Shown in pieces: positions 1-8,303 of a stretch of 64,000 nt of DNA (positions within the stretch are counted from its first letter, which is position 1; each line of letters opens with the position of its first letter). Made by a program: the position numbers and the translations under genes. The notes below the pieces were generated by a model, which was given only the letters and a program-made list of their open reading frames with translations, did no database searches and had not been told where the DNA came from. The DNA comes from Methanocella paludicola SANAE (GTDB taxonomy: Archaea; Halobacteriota; Methanocellia; Methanocellales; Methanocellaceae): NCBI RefSeq assembly GCF_000011005.1, contig NC_013665.1, forward strand, positions 372,001-436,000, written 5' to 3'.

Positions 1-2304
1 ATCAAGACCATCAAGGACTTCGTCGCCGACTACAAGGACGAGATGGACAGCATCAAGGGCCTCATCGAGCAGTTCAAGAACGACGCGGAGCACGTCACGC
101 CCCAGGAGGCCAAGCTCATCAAGGCCGGCCAGTACCTGAAGGCCCAGATCGACCAGGTCAACAACACGTTCGGGGACCTGGACGAGCGGCTCTCGGCCGT
201 CCGAAAGGAATTCATCAATCTCAACAACATCGAATACCGCTACCGTGCGCTCGAGGATAACCTGAACGCCATGGAGCGGAACCTCGAGAACAAGATCGAG
301 GTGGAGATGATCACCCGCGTGCGCGAGGCGGAGAACGACCTCGTGGTGAAGATCAGCGGCGTGGAGGAGCGCGTGCTCCAGCAGAGCAAGGCGTCCCACG
401 AGACGATAAAAGCGCTACAGGACATGCAGACGGCCACAGTGGGCCTGCTAAGGCAGACCCAGTCCGACGTGCTCGGCTCCGTTACCGACGTCAAGTCGGA
501 CGCGGTCAAGTCGGTCACAGAGGCCGTGAACGAGGCCGCCGGCAACATCGAGGCAATGAAGGCCAGGGCCCAGGAGTTCATCCGGACCACCGAGTCCGAG
601 GCGACGTCCACCATCAGGTCGGTCGAGGCCGATGCCGTTGGCAACATCCAGAAGAAGCGCCAGGAATCGCTGGCCGAGCTCAACGAAAGCTCCGAACACG
701 TCGCGGGCGTTGCGAAGACCACCAGAGAAGTGGTCGAGGGAGCGCTCCGCGCTACTCGCGACGATACGCTCAAGTCCATCGACTCGGTCAAGGGCCAGTC
801 CGTGAACGAGATCACGGCGGTCAAGAGCCACGCGATGGAGGAGATGACCACCTTCAAGAACGACACCCTCCACGAGGCCAGCGCGCTGAAGGTGACCACG
901 CTGAGCGAGATCGCCGCGGCGAAGGAGCAGGTCACCGCCGATGTGGAGGCCATGAAGGCCGATTCGACCGGCCGGGTCAACGTGCTCAAGCAGGAAACTA
1001 TTAATGAAGTCCTGTCGCTGAAGCAGGGTACGATTAATGAGGTCACGTCCCTTAAGGAGGGCACGGTGAAGGACCTCGTCTCCCTCAGGAACGAGACATT
1101 CGCCGGAGTACAGTCGCTGAAGCAGGGTACGATTAATGAGGTCACGTCCCTTAAGGAGGGCACGGTGAAGGACCTCGTCTCCCTCAGGAACGAGACATTC
1201 GCCGGAGTAGAGTCGCTGAAGCAGGGCACTGTCAGTGAGGTCGCCGCGATGAAGGAGCAGGCCATCGCTGAAGTGAACGCCACGAAGGGCGACACGATCG
1301 ACCAGGTCCAGTCGCTGAAGCAGGGTACGATCAATGAAGTCCTGTCGCTGAAGCAGGGTACGATCAATGAGGTCATGTCCCTTAAACAGGGCACTGTCAG
1401 CGAGGTCACGTCCCTGAAGGACGGCACGATAAACGAGATCACGGAAACAAGGGACACTGCGGTCGCCACGATGAAAAAGAGCCGCGACGAGGTCCTGGAC
1501 GCGGTCGACGAGTCCAGGGAGAACGTGATGGAGACGGTAAAGACCCTGAACACGGTGTCGAAGCAGGCGGACGAGGAATACTCGAAGCTCTCGGCCAGGG
1601 TCGACCAGGAGGCCAAGTCGACCATGAACCAGATCAGGACCGAAGTCCTCGCCTCCATAAAGCAGGAGAAGGACGGGCTGTCCGGCGCGATCGAGGCCCA
1701 GAAGAAGGACGCCGTCGACGACATGTCGAAGTTCAAGGACGGGCTCATCGTAGCGCTCCGCCAGACCGAGTCCATAGTGCTGTCATCCACGGATAACGCG
1801 CGCATCGTCGCGGAGAAGTCGATGGCGAAGACCAGGGACGAGATCCTGGACACCATCCGGCACACCCGCGAAGATACCATCAAGAAGCTCCTGGACACCA
1901 GGGACGTGGTCATAGCGGCCTCGAATAACTCGAAGGAGGCCGCCCTGGAGGAGCTGTTCAGGTCCCGGGACGAGACCATCAAGGCCATGAAGGAGTCGAA
2001 GGCCGGCATGCTCGAGACCGCGAAGACCGCGAAGGCCACCACCGAGTCCTCGATCAAAGCGACCAGGGACGAGGCGATCAAGGCCATGAACGAGTCGAAG
2101 GCGAGCATGCTTGACACGGCGAAGACCACGAAGACGACGACCGAGTCCTCCATGCTCTCGACCAGGGACGAGGTGCTCAAGCAGCTGAAGGCCACGCAGA
2201 AGGAAGTCGAAGACTCGATCAACAAGAAGATCGACGCGGACAAGGAGAACACCGAAAAGATCAAGCAGATCATGAAGACGATGAACGAGCTCATCAAGGC
2301 GTGA
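1..2304 (+). CDS. Long alpha-helical protein built of 11-residue repeats (5'-truncated by window)
   Basis: The frame is open from base 1, so the gene begins upstream; the first ATG inside the window is at 43. No enzyme domain is recognised. From about residue 230 to the C-terminus the protein is almost entirely 11-residue units such as LKQGTINEVTS, LKEGTVKDLVS and LRNETFAGVQS, later TRDEAIKAMNE-like units. Such hendecads form right-handed coiled coils or long amphipathic helices. It has no signal peptide in view, no Cys and few aromatics. The next gene overlaps or abuts it and shares its C-terminal module, so they are probably co-transcribed partners. A structural, scaffold or membrane-surface role is inference only. 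Confidence 0.85.
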   Translation: MKTIKDFVADYKDEMDSIKGLIEQFKNDAEHVTPQEAKLIKAGQYLKAQIDQVNNTFGDLDERLSAVRKEFINLNNIEYRYRALEDNLNAMERNLENKIEVEMITRVREAENDLVVKISGVEERVLQQSKASHETIKALQDMQTATVGLLRQTQSDVLGSVTDVKSDAVKSVTEAVNEAAGNIEAMKARAQEFIRTTESEATSTIRSVEADAVGNIQKKRQESLAELNESSEHVAGVAKTTREVVEGALRATRDDTLKSIDSVKGQSVNEITAVKSHAMEEMTTFKNDTLHEASALKVTTLSEIAAAKEQVTADVEAMKADSTGRVNVLKQETINEVLSLKQGTINEVTSLKEGTVKDLVSLRNETFAGVQSLKQGTINEVTSLKEGTVKDLVSLRNETFAGVESLKQGTVSEVAAMKEQAIAEVNATKGDTIDQVQSLKQGTINEVLSLKQGTINEVMSLKQGTVSEVTSLKDGTINEITETRDTAVATMKKSRDEVLDAVDESRENVMETVKTLNTVSKQADEEYSKLSARVDQEAKSTMNQIRTEVLASIKQEKDGLSGAIEAQKKDAVDDMSKFKDGLIVALRQTESIVLSSTDNARIVAEKSMAKTRDEILDTIRHTREDTIKKLLDTRDVVIAASNNSKEAALEELFRSRDETIKAMKESKAGMLETAKTAKATTESSIKATRDEAIKAMNESKASMLDTAKTTKTTTESSMLSTRDEVLKQLKATQKEVEDSINKKIDADKENTEKIKQIMKTMNELIKA
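1014..1209 (+). repeat. Tandem direct repeat, 99-bp period, inside the hendecad gene
   Basis: Bases 1014-1110 and 1113-1209 are identical or nearly so. The 99-bp period equals 33 residues, that is three 11-residue units, so the reading frame and helix phase are kept. This indicates recent expansion by slippage or recombination. Confidence 0.9.
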
Positions 2305-2309
2305 TCCCC

Positions 2310-2936
2310 ATGGACTTCGAGAAGTACATAGGCAAGGAGAAGCCGCTCTTATCCCGGCTGGACCGGGACAGGGCGTCCCTGAACGCGTACGAGCGCAGGG
2401 GCAACGCGGGAACGCTCGACATCGCCGAGGACGAGCTCAAGCTGCTCGACACGCTGAAGCAGGTGAAGGAGCACATCGCGGCCGCCGAGGCGGCGTCGAA
2501 GGCCCTGGACGAGCGCGCCCAAAGATTAAAAGAGCTCGAGGAGTCCGTCAACAGGAAGGGCGCCCAGACCCAGAAGCGCATCGAGGAATGGGAAAGCTCG
2601 TTCGACGATAAGTACAACGTGCTGCTGAAGCGGGTCGAGGACGAGGTCGGGGCGCTGGAGCTTAGAAATAAGGAGCTCGTGGCGTTCATGAAGGCCCAGG
2701 AGGACATCTTCAACGCCCGCAGCGCCGAGCTCAGCAGCAGGGCGGACGCGTCCGAGGCGGGCATAAAGCAGGCCAGCGACAACGCCTACCAGGAGATGAG
2801 CGACATCCTCGTGTCCATGAAGAAGGCACAGAAGGAGTTCGAGACCTCCATAAGCGGCAAGCTCGACGAGGATAAGCAGACCATCGACCGCATCAAGTAC
2901 ATGCTGTCCACGATGAGTGACATTATTAAATCCTAG
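2310..2936 (+). CDS. Coiled-coil protein, partner of the upstream hendecad protein
   Basis: A helix-rich, charged protein of 208 residues from ATG 2310; a GTG at 2301 overlapping the upstream TGA is also possible. Its last ~38 residues (from KKAQKEFETSI to the end, TMSDIIKS) match the C-terminus of the upstream protein (from KATQKEVEDSI to TMNELIKA) in sequence and spacing, suggesting a shared association module. The middle is heptad-like coiled coil. No catalytic motif, signal peptide or membrane segment is seen. The tight junction with the upstream gene implies translational coupling. Function unknown; probably a heteromeric coiled-coil partner (inference). Confidence 0.8.
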   Translation: MDFEKYIGKEKPLLSRLDRDRASLNAYERRGNAGTLDIAEDELKLLDTLKQVKEHIAAAEAASKALDERAQRLKELEESVNRKGAQTQKRIEEWESSFDDKYNVLLKRVEDEVGALELRNKELVAFMKAQEDIFNARSAELSSRADASEAGIKQASDNAYQEMSDILVSMKKAQKEFETSISGKLDEDKQTIDRIKYMLSTMSDIIKS

Positions 2937-2943
2937 TCGTAAA

Positions 2944-2951
2944 GTTTATAA
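2944..2951 (+). promoter_or_regulatory. TATA box for L10e gene
   Basis: An AT-rich GTTTATAA element lies about 70 bp before the L10e ATG, so the transcript would carry a leader with the AGGAGA Shine-Dalgarno seen at 3007-3012. Confidence 0.5.
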
Positions 2952-3019
2952 GACACTAAGGCGTTTAAGAACTTCGTCTCGACGAAGCTCGAGCTTTTAC
3001 TTTAACAGGAGAATTGATC

Positions 3020-3538
3020 ATGGCGAGAAAACCAGGAAGGATGTATAAGAACTTCTCAGGCCCGGCCTACACCAGGAGAAAGTACATGGGCGGTGTGCCA
3101 GGCGTTAAGGTCACCCAGTTCGATATGGGCAACCTCACGGACGAGTTGCCAATTGCTGTCACGTTAGTCGTCAACGAGACCTGCCAGATAAGGCACGACG
3201 CCCTTGAGGCAGCCCGTATTTCGGCTAACAGGTACCTGATGAGCGATGTAGGCAAGCAGGATTACCGGTTCAAGGTAAGAGTTTACCCCCACCAGGTCCT
3301 CAGAGAGAACAAGCAGGCTACCGGCGCAGGCGCAGACCGTGTCTCGGATGGCATGAGGCGTGCTTTCGGCAAGGCCATCGGCACCGCAGCCCGCGTCTAC
3401 AGCGGCCAGGGTATCTTTACTATCTACACCAACAGGCCGAACTTCGAGAAGGCCAAGGAAGCGCTGCGCAGGGCCGGCCACAAGCTGCCGTCGCCGCACA
3501 GGCTGGTCGTCGAGAAGGGCGCCGAGCTGGTAAAGTAA
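3020..3538 (+). CDS. rpl10e: 50S ribosomal protein L10e (uL16)
   Basis: The N-terminus [14 protein letters not shown] and the segment [13 protein letters not shown] are the hallmark of archaeal L10e, the uL16 protein of the large subunit near the peptidyl-transferase centre and 5S rRNA. The 172-residue length is normal. ATG 3020 is chosen over TTG 3014 because the family starts with MARKPGRMY and the Shine-Dalgarno AGGAGA at 3007-3012 is well spaced. The gene stands alone here, with its own promoter and a downstream hairpin. Confidence 0.97.
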   Translation: MARKPGRMYKNFSGPAYTRRKYMGGVPGVKVTQFDMGNLTDELPIAVTLVVNETCQIRHDALEAARISANRYLMSDVGKQDYRFKVRVYPHQVLRENKQATGAGADRVSDGMRRAFGKAIGTAARVYSGQGIFTIYTNRPNFEKAKEALRRAGHKLPSPHRLVVEKGAELVK

Positions 3539-3546
3539 ATCAATAA

Positions 3547-3564
3547 GGCCGTAGTGATACGGCC
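3547..3564 (+). terminator. Hairpin terminator after L10e
   Basis: A perfect stem GGCCGTA / TACGGCC with a 4-nt loop, followed by a T-rich stretch (CTTCTTTT). It lies in the short gap between the convergent L10e and fasciclin genes and may serve both. Confidence 0.6.
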
Positions 3565-3592
3565 CTGACTTCTTTTATATTCTTGTTATTTA

Positions 3593-4240
3593 TTACGGCC
3601 CTTTTTTTTCCTCTACCCGGGGCTCCTCGCGATTCTTACGCCTGGTCATCAGGTATAGCGCACCCGCACCGATGACCAGGGCGGCAAGCAGCCACGGCAG
3701 CCAGCCCAGCGGGGATGACTGCGTCTTCTGGGCCATGGTGAATCCCGGCGGCATCATGACGCTATCGACCGGATATATTATCCCGTTCTTGCATTCGACG
3801 CCCTGGTTCAGGACCCTCGAGCCTCCGACCACGAGGCCTCCGTCCTTAATGTTAATGGGCAGCGTCTTGCCGTCGACGGTCTTGACGTCGGTCATCCTCG
3901 AGAGGTCCGCGAACGTCAGCCTGCCGGGCACGGCATGGTACTGCAGCAGGCTGCTCAGCCTCGGCTGGTCCTGCATCAGGGCATTGAGCTGGTTCTTCGG
4001 AAGCTTATCGAAGGCCGCGTTCGTCGGCGCGAACACCGTGAATTCCCCGGGCCCTTTCAGGACGTTGTCCAGGCCCGCCGCCCGCACGGCGCCCAGGAAC
4101 GTGGAAAACTGGCCTATGTTCGCCAGGTTTTCGAGCACAGTCCTCTGGCTCCCGACCTGCGCGTTAACGAAGGGGGCGGCCAGCCCGGCCGCCAGCGCCA
4201 GCAATAACAGTATCGTGATGTATTTCTTTATCCCACTCAT
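3593..4240 (-). CDS. Fasciclin (FAS1) domain surface protein with C-terminal membrane anchor
   Basis: Residues 1-27 form a signal peptide (KK, hydrophobic core, cleavage near VNA|Q). Residues about 34-165 are one FAS1 domain, with the typical segments FTVFAPTNAAFDKLP, LLQYHAVPGRL and NGIIYPVDSVMMPPG. Residues ~178-197 are a transmembrane helix followed by MTRRKN, giving an outside FAS1 domain anchored at its C-terminus. FAS1 domains mediate adhesion in other organisms; a cell-surface role is inferred. It converges with the L10e gene. Confidence 0.9.
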   Translation of the reverse strand: MSGIKKYITILLLLALAAGLAAPFVNAQVGSQRTVLENLANIGQFSTFLGAVRAAGLDNVLKGPGEFTVFAPTNAAFDKLPKNQLNALMQDQPRLSSLLQYHAVPGRLTFADLSRMTDVKTVDGKTLPINIKDGGLVVGGSRVLNQGVECKNGIIYPVDSVMMPPGFTMAQKTQSSPLGWLPWLLAALVIGAGALYLMTRRKNREEPRVEEKKGP

Positions 4241-4380
4241 GTCAACACCATAGAGAATAGCAGCTTCGAAATTTTATTTTTAATAGTCATTATGGCGCTA
4301 AAAAATCGTGATTTCCGCATGTTAGGGCGCACGGAAAGGGCGCTTTATCCCGAATCAATCGCTATCCCGGAACCACAACC

Positions 4381-4390
4381 TTTTTAAATA
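4381..4390 (+). promoter_or_regulatory. TATA box for aIF2-beta gene
   Basis: TTTTTAAATA lies about 45 bp before ATG 4434 in an otherwise plain, AT-rich divergent region (4241-4433) with no other structure that I can see. Confidence 0.5.
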
Positions 4391-4433
4391 ACGTGCAGAT
4401 AGTCTATTTAAATCGCATAATAGATGTGTAACA

Positions 4434-5051
4434 ATGGTTGATTACGATGCACTGTTAAACCGGGCAGTCTCGAAGACGCCCCAGCTGGAACTGACCGGCG
4501 AGCGCTTCCAGGTGCCACGCCCGAAGGTGTTTGCGGAGGGCCGCACCACCGTCTGGGATAATTACGAGGAGATACGGGAGAAGCTGAACCGCGACACCGA
4601 GCATTTCGGCAAGTTCATTCTTCGTGAGCTGGGCACGGCCGGCAAGGTCGAGGGCAACCGCATGATCCTGCAGGGCCACTTTACCTCCGACGCCATCAAC
4701 GCGCTCGTTAACGATTACGTTGCCGAGTACGTCAAGTGCGCCGAGTGCGGCAGGCCGGACACGAAGCTCATCAAGTACGACCGCGTCACGACGCTGAAGT
4801 GCGACGCGTGCGGCGCCCAGAGGTCCATCCAGAAGAGGCGCTCCAGGGCGATCAGCGAGAAGCCCGCGGCGGCCATCGAAGAGGGCAAGACCTACGAGCT
4901 CAAGATCGAGACCACCGGCAAGAAGGGCGACGGCATCGCCAAGGTCGATAAGTTCACCATATTCGTGAATGGTGCACGGCCGGGCGAGATCGTCAAGGCC
5001 AAGATCAACAAGGTCGACGGTACTCGCGCTTTCGCTGTGCGTGAGCACTAA
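4434..5051 (+). CDS. eif2b: Translation initiation factor aIF2 subunit beta with C-terminal TRAM domain
   Basis: Residues ~1-135 are the eIF2B_5 family fold: N-terminal MVDYDALLNRA, a mixed alpha/beta core, then a zinc ribbon CAECGRP...CDACG. Residues ~148-205 (GKTYELKIETTGKKGDGIAK...VNGARPGEIVKAKI) are a TRAM RNA-binding domain. aIF2-beta is part of the heterotrimer that delivers initiator tRNA to the small subunit. The TRAM fusion is, to my knowledge, seen in some methanogen aIF2-beta proteins, so the 205-residue length is not an error. The gene stands alone. Confidence 0.95.
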   Translation: MVDYDALLNRAVSKTPQLELTGERFQVPRPKVFAEGRTTVWDNYEEIREKLNRDTEHFGKFILRELGTAGKVEGNRMILQGHFTSDAINALVNDYVAEYVKCAECGRPDTKLIKYDRVTTLKCDACGAQRSIQKRRSRAISEKPAAAIEEGKTYELKIETTGKKGDGIAKVDKFTIFVNGARPGEIVKAKINKVDGTRAFAVREH

Positions 5052-5073
5052 CCTTTTTTCTTTTATCATTTAC

Positions 5074-5390
5074 TTAAGTTACAAAGGTCACAGAGGACAC
5101 TATTTCTCACCACAATGGCACGGAGTTCACAAAGGCTCACTAAGTCTTTTTTATAATTTAAGGGACAGAGTTCACAAAGCCCGGTTCATTGTCTTATAAG
5201 GCACAAAGGATACAATGGCACAATGAATGAACATGGGGCGCCATCGTGTCATTGTCCCCTTTGTGCCCTATTAACCCAAAAAGCATGCTCTGTGGCCTTA
5301 GTGGCCTCCATCTAAAAAAAGACTTTGTGAACTCAGTGGGCTTCGTGCCATTGTGGTGAAAATAGTGCCTCTGTAAGCTCAGTGCCTTAA
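5074..5390. repeat. 317-bp fold-back element (imperfect long inverted repeat)
   Basis: The left part (CAGAGGACACTATTTCTCAC, CACAATGGCACGGAG, TTCACAAAG) reappears as reverse complement in the right part up to 5390. A central pair GGCACAAAGG (5200-5209) / CCTTTGTGCC (5258-5267) continues the symmetry, so the whole segment folds on itself. It is built of CACAGAG/GGCAC-type words and has no convincing ORF. It occupies the convergent gap between aIF2-beta and the TatD-like gene. An element of the same size and word composition lies at 58234-58551. Confidence 0.8.
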
Positions 5391-5417
5391 AAATTTACAC
5401 GAGTAACGACTTCGTAT

Positions 5418-6251
5418 CTAGATTTCAATTTTAATCCCGTACGACTTCTCCGGGTTGTCCTTGTGTATCTTATAGAATGTCTCTTCCGGCACCCCGTTAC
5501 GTATGGCCTCCTTGGTCTTCCGGGGCACGGTCTTCGGCCCAAGCACGGCGCCCGGCCGGTTGGGGTCGTCGATGTAATCCGTCTCCAGCATGAACCGCGT
5601 GCCCTGCGAGAGAGCCTCCTCAAGGGCGCCCCTGGAGCATATCACCGACGGGAAGACGTTCAGCGACTCGCACTCCCTGACTAGGGGCGGCGAAAAGTGC
5701 TTGATGACCTTTGGGGGCTCCATGCGAGCCTGCTTCGCGATATCAGATATGCTCTCCATGGTGCCCGGCTCGCTCTCCGTGTGGAGCTGGATGGCGCAGT
5801 CCTCGTCCACGCAGAGGTCCATCGCATACCGCATCAGGGCGTTCGAGGTCTCCCATAGCTCCGGGGATACGGGATAGTGGGGCCGGCCGCTCTTGATGGC
5901 CACCGCCTTCCCTTCCGCCACGTACTTTGCGGCGATCTCCAGCCCTTCCTTGACGATGGAATACGCCCTCTCCATCCCCAGGGACTCTGCCAGCCCGATG
6001 TACTCGGCAGGGTGAACGCCCACGACGGCATAGGCCCTCACCAGCTCGTTAGCCCTCCGGGTCGCCTCTACCGTATCATCGAAAACGGCCCTGAAGTCCT
6101 CGCCTCGGGCAACGGTCCGGCCCACCTCACCCGCTGGAAGCGAAACTATGAACACGTGGGTGCCCCCGGCGTTCTTGAACTCCTTGACCGCCTCCACGCC
6201 CCTGCCGCCATTAAGATTAATGTGCATATGGTCGTCCGTGATGGGCAGCAT
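5418..6251 (-). CDS. TatD-family metal-dependent hydrolase
   Basis: A 277-residue TIM-barrel protein with metal ligands visible in order: DDHMH near residues 6-10, GVHPAEY near the middle of the barrel, QLHTESE, KHFSPP and LETDYIDDP near the C-terminus. This is the TatD/amidohydrolase arrangement. TatD enzymes act as DNases or phosphodiesterases; the substrate of this archaeal branch is not predictable here. ATG 6251 starts a normal family N-terminus. It is a single gene facing the fold-back element, with a divergent neighbour upstream. Confidence 0.85.
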   Translation of the reverse strand: MLPITDDHMHINLNGGRGVEAVKEFKNAGGTHVFIVSLPAGEVGRTVARGEDFRAVFDDTVEATRRANELVRAYAVVGVHPAEYIGLAESLGMERAYSIVKEGLEIAAKYVAEGKAVAIKSGRPHYPVSPELWETSNALMRYAMDLCVDEDCAIQLHTESEPGTMESISDIAKQARMEPPKVIKHFSPPLVRECESLNVFPSVICSRGALEEALSQGTRFMLETDYIDDPNRPGAVLGPKTVPRKTKEAIRNGVPEETFYKIHKDNPEKSYGIKIEI

Positions 6252-6360
6252 TAACTCATCCTCACGCTAGTGTTTAGCCCGGCGGAGCCCATAAAAATAA
6301 CCTTCACAAAAGCTATTTACGATACTTGATTATATTAGAGACTGGACTTCAAAAGGAAGA

Positions 6361-7488
6361 ATGATAAATTTGGCTCAAACGAACGAGAGCCTGGCCATCG
6401 ATAAGGGTAAGCTCATCTTTTTCGTCGTCTTCGACACGGGCGGAGAAGTGGACAAGGCCACGCTTTCGGGCATATTCAAGGTGCAGGCCGGGCCCGAGTA
6501 CAGCAAGCCCGTCGAGACGACGCTCGGGCAGATGACAGGCCTCATCGTATCCGATAATAATAAGATCTGCAAAGTGCTGGCCCAGGCGGAAGTCTTCGCC
6601 ATGGGCGTGGGCATCATCCGGGTCGAGTTCGAGTTAGCCGAGGGCATGCTCGTAAAGGAGATCATCACCGCTATGCACTCCAATGGCATATTCCTGGACG
6701 GCCTCGACCTGAACGCGTACGTCGCCCGGAAGATCGGCGAGATCCGGGAACAGCTAAAGGCATACGCGAAGTTGAAGATATACTACACTCCGACCCGCAA
6801 GTACAGCATGCTCAGGCTGGACCAGTACACGCCCCCGGTGGACCAGGGCGAGCTCAAGGTCCAGTACGGCGCCGAATTAACCCGTTTTCTATCGGGCGAG
6901 TCGTCTGCCCGGAGGCTCCACGGCAAAGAGATCGCGGACAAGCTATCCCATGATATATCGTACTACGACGAGGACCTGTTCCTGGTCTCCTACGAGGCGG
7001 CCTTCGTGAAGGGCTGCGACGATTATTTTAACGACCTCCGCCACTACCTGGAGCTGGGCCTGGCGCTGGCGTTCTTATACCAGATCTACGACTGGAAGAT
7101 GGACGCCGAGATCGGCGAGGCATTCAAGGCCATCCGGAATTACCAGACCCAGTCGACCATAGGGCAATTGTTCAGCCAGTCCACGAAGAGGCTTGAGAAG
7201 GCACTGCTCAAGGTGAGCGAGATCAAGCTCGACATCCTGGACAACCTCGAGGACCTGATGAACCCCCTGAAGGTCACGTCCGACTGGTACTACCAGGGCG
7301 CCTACGAGCACATCATCCGCCTCATAAAGGTCAGGGAATACGAGAGCATCGTCACCCAAAAAATAGACGCGTTAGAGGACCTCTACTCGACGGCCCAGGA
7401 GCTTTCATACAGCAAGATCGCCCTCATCACCGAAGTGGTCGTTATTTTGCTGATCGCCTTCGAGGTCATCGCCTTTCTGCCCCACTAG
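6361..7488 (+). CDS. RMD1/DUF155-like protein with C-terminal membrane helix
   Basis: 375 residues from ATG 6361, with AGGAAGA just before it. The N-terminal half is soluble alpha/beta (residues ~15-130), followed by a helical region. The last 25 residues are a single hydrophobic helix (SKIALITEVVVILLIAFEV) preceded by coiled-coil-like helices. This layout, with a helical LExLxxxxQE-type segment before a C-terminal membrane helix, resembles the RMD1/YagE (DUF155) family, whose biochemical function is poorly known. The match is by overall architecture, so family placement is moderate. The stop overlaps the convergent next gene by 23 bp. Confidence 0.55.
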   Translation: MINLAQTNESLAIDKGKLIFFVVFDTGGEVDKATLSGIFKVQAGPEYSKPVETTLGQMTGLIVSDNNKICKVLAQAEVFAMGVGIIRVEFELAEGMLVKEIITAMHSNGIFLDGLDLNAYVARKIGEIREQLKAYAKLKIYYTPTRKYSMLRLDQYTPPVDQGELKVQYGAELTRFLSGESSARRLHGKEIADKLSHDISYYDEDLFLVSYEAAFVKGCDDYFNDLRHYLELGLALAFLYQIYDWKMDAEIGEAFKAIRNYQTQSTIGQLFSQSTKRLEKALLKVSEIKLDILDNLEDLMNPLKVTSDWYYQGAYEHIIRLIKVREYESIVTQKIDALEDLYSTAQELSYSKIALITEVVVILLIAFEVIAFLPH

Positions 7489-7798
7489 CCAGAGAGGCGT
7501 CGATCTTTTTTACGGCGCTCTTCGCCCCCGGGGAGTCATCATCGTCAAGGCAGCTTCTTATCATCCGCAGGTCCTCCATCGTGATGAGGATGGTCTGCCC
7601 TGGCTTGAATATGTCGACGGTGCCTTTAATGAGAAGCATGTCGTCGGCCCGGCTCTCCTGCATCACCACGCCCTCCAGGGAGCCTCCGGCCGCCTCGTCC
7701 AGCATGCGGTCCTCGTGTCCGGACCGGATATCGCAGCCGCGGCGGATCGCCCCCAGCTCGTCCTCGTCGAACGAGACCTTATAAAATTCGGGCATCAA
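7466..7798 (-). CDS. Small conserved-looking hypothetical protein
   Basis: 110 acidic residues. It starts MMPEFYKVSF, and the centre (SLEGVVMQESRADDMLLIKGTVDIF) suggests a small beta domain; the rest is helical. No known motif is recognised. The start can be either of the first two ATGs (7798 or 7795). Its 3' end overlaps the RMD1-like gene on the other strand by 23 bp. An AT-rich stretch with TATAAAAAA lies just upstream on its own strand side, consistent with a separate promoter. Confidence 0.6.
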   Translation of the reverse strand: MMPEFYKVSFDEDELGAIRRGCDIRSGHEDRMLDEAAGGSLEGVVMQESRADDMLLIKGTVDIFKPGQTILITMEDLRMIRSCLDDDDSPGAKSAVKKIDASLASGAERR

Positions 7799-7844
7799 TG
7801 AAAGATATAAAAAATGTACTAATAAACTTATAGAACAAAAAGAG

Positions 7845-8303
7845 CTATTTGAGCTCCTTAAGCACCAGGTCCAGGACTTCGGGGATGGCGCCTTCGACCT
7901 CGGGCGTGAGCTCTTTGGTGAACTCGGCCACCCGCTTCACCTCGACCCCGATAATGACGATATCTTCGGGCATCTTCTGTACAACACGGCCCACGTTGAT
8001 CGTGTCCACCAGGTTGAGGTCGTGCAGGGACAGCATGAACATGTCCGAGGGCGGAAGCTCCTTGTCCGTGAACTCGTAAACGGTTCCCGGGGGCTCGTTC
8101 CCCGTCTGCACCGCATCGACTATAACGGCCTTGTCGGCGCCCTCGATCCAGCTCAGGATGGACATCCCGCCCACTCCGGCCTCGATGACCTCGACGTTCT
8201 CCGGCAATTTCATCCCCTGGAGGCGCTCGATGACGCGTATGCCGACGCCGTCGTCGCCCATGAGCGTGTTGCCGCATCCGAGGACTACGATCTTCTTCGT
8301 CAT
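7845..8303 (-). CDS. Hydrogenase maturation protease
   Basis: 152 residues with the HycI/HyaD/FrhD-type signature: GCGNTLMGDDGVG at the N-terminus, EAGVGGMSILSWI, VDAVQTG and the His segment LSLHDLNLV. The acidic residues after LMG and in VDA, plus the His, are the nickel-sensing positions of this peptidase family. These enzymes clip the C-terminus of the NiFe hydrogenase large subunit after metal insertion. Its ATG overlaps the upstream UMP kinase stop by 4 bp (ATGA), so translation is coupled. Which hydrogenase it matures cannot be told, as no hydrogenase gene is in the window. Confidence 0.92.
   Translation of the reverse strand: MTKKIVVLGCGNTLMGDDGVGIRVIERLQGMKLPENVEVIEAGVGGMSILSWIEGADKAVIVDAVQTGNEPPGTVYEFTDKELPPSDMFMLSLHDLNLVDTINVGRVVQKMPEDIVIIGVEVKRVAEFTKELTPEVEGAIPEVLDLVLKELK

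Noticed and set aside
1014-1440. CRISPR-like repeats
   Set aside because: The spaced repeats are in-frame 33-bp units of a coding sequence, without unique spacers, leader or cas genes.
240-2297. 685-residue open frame on the minus strand opposite the hendecad gene
   Set aside because: It is a mirror of a repetitive, GC-rich coding region: Ser/Val-rich low-complexity translation, no start signals. The plus frame has the ordered 11-residue repeats.
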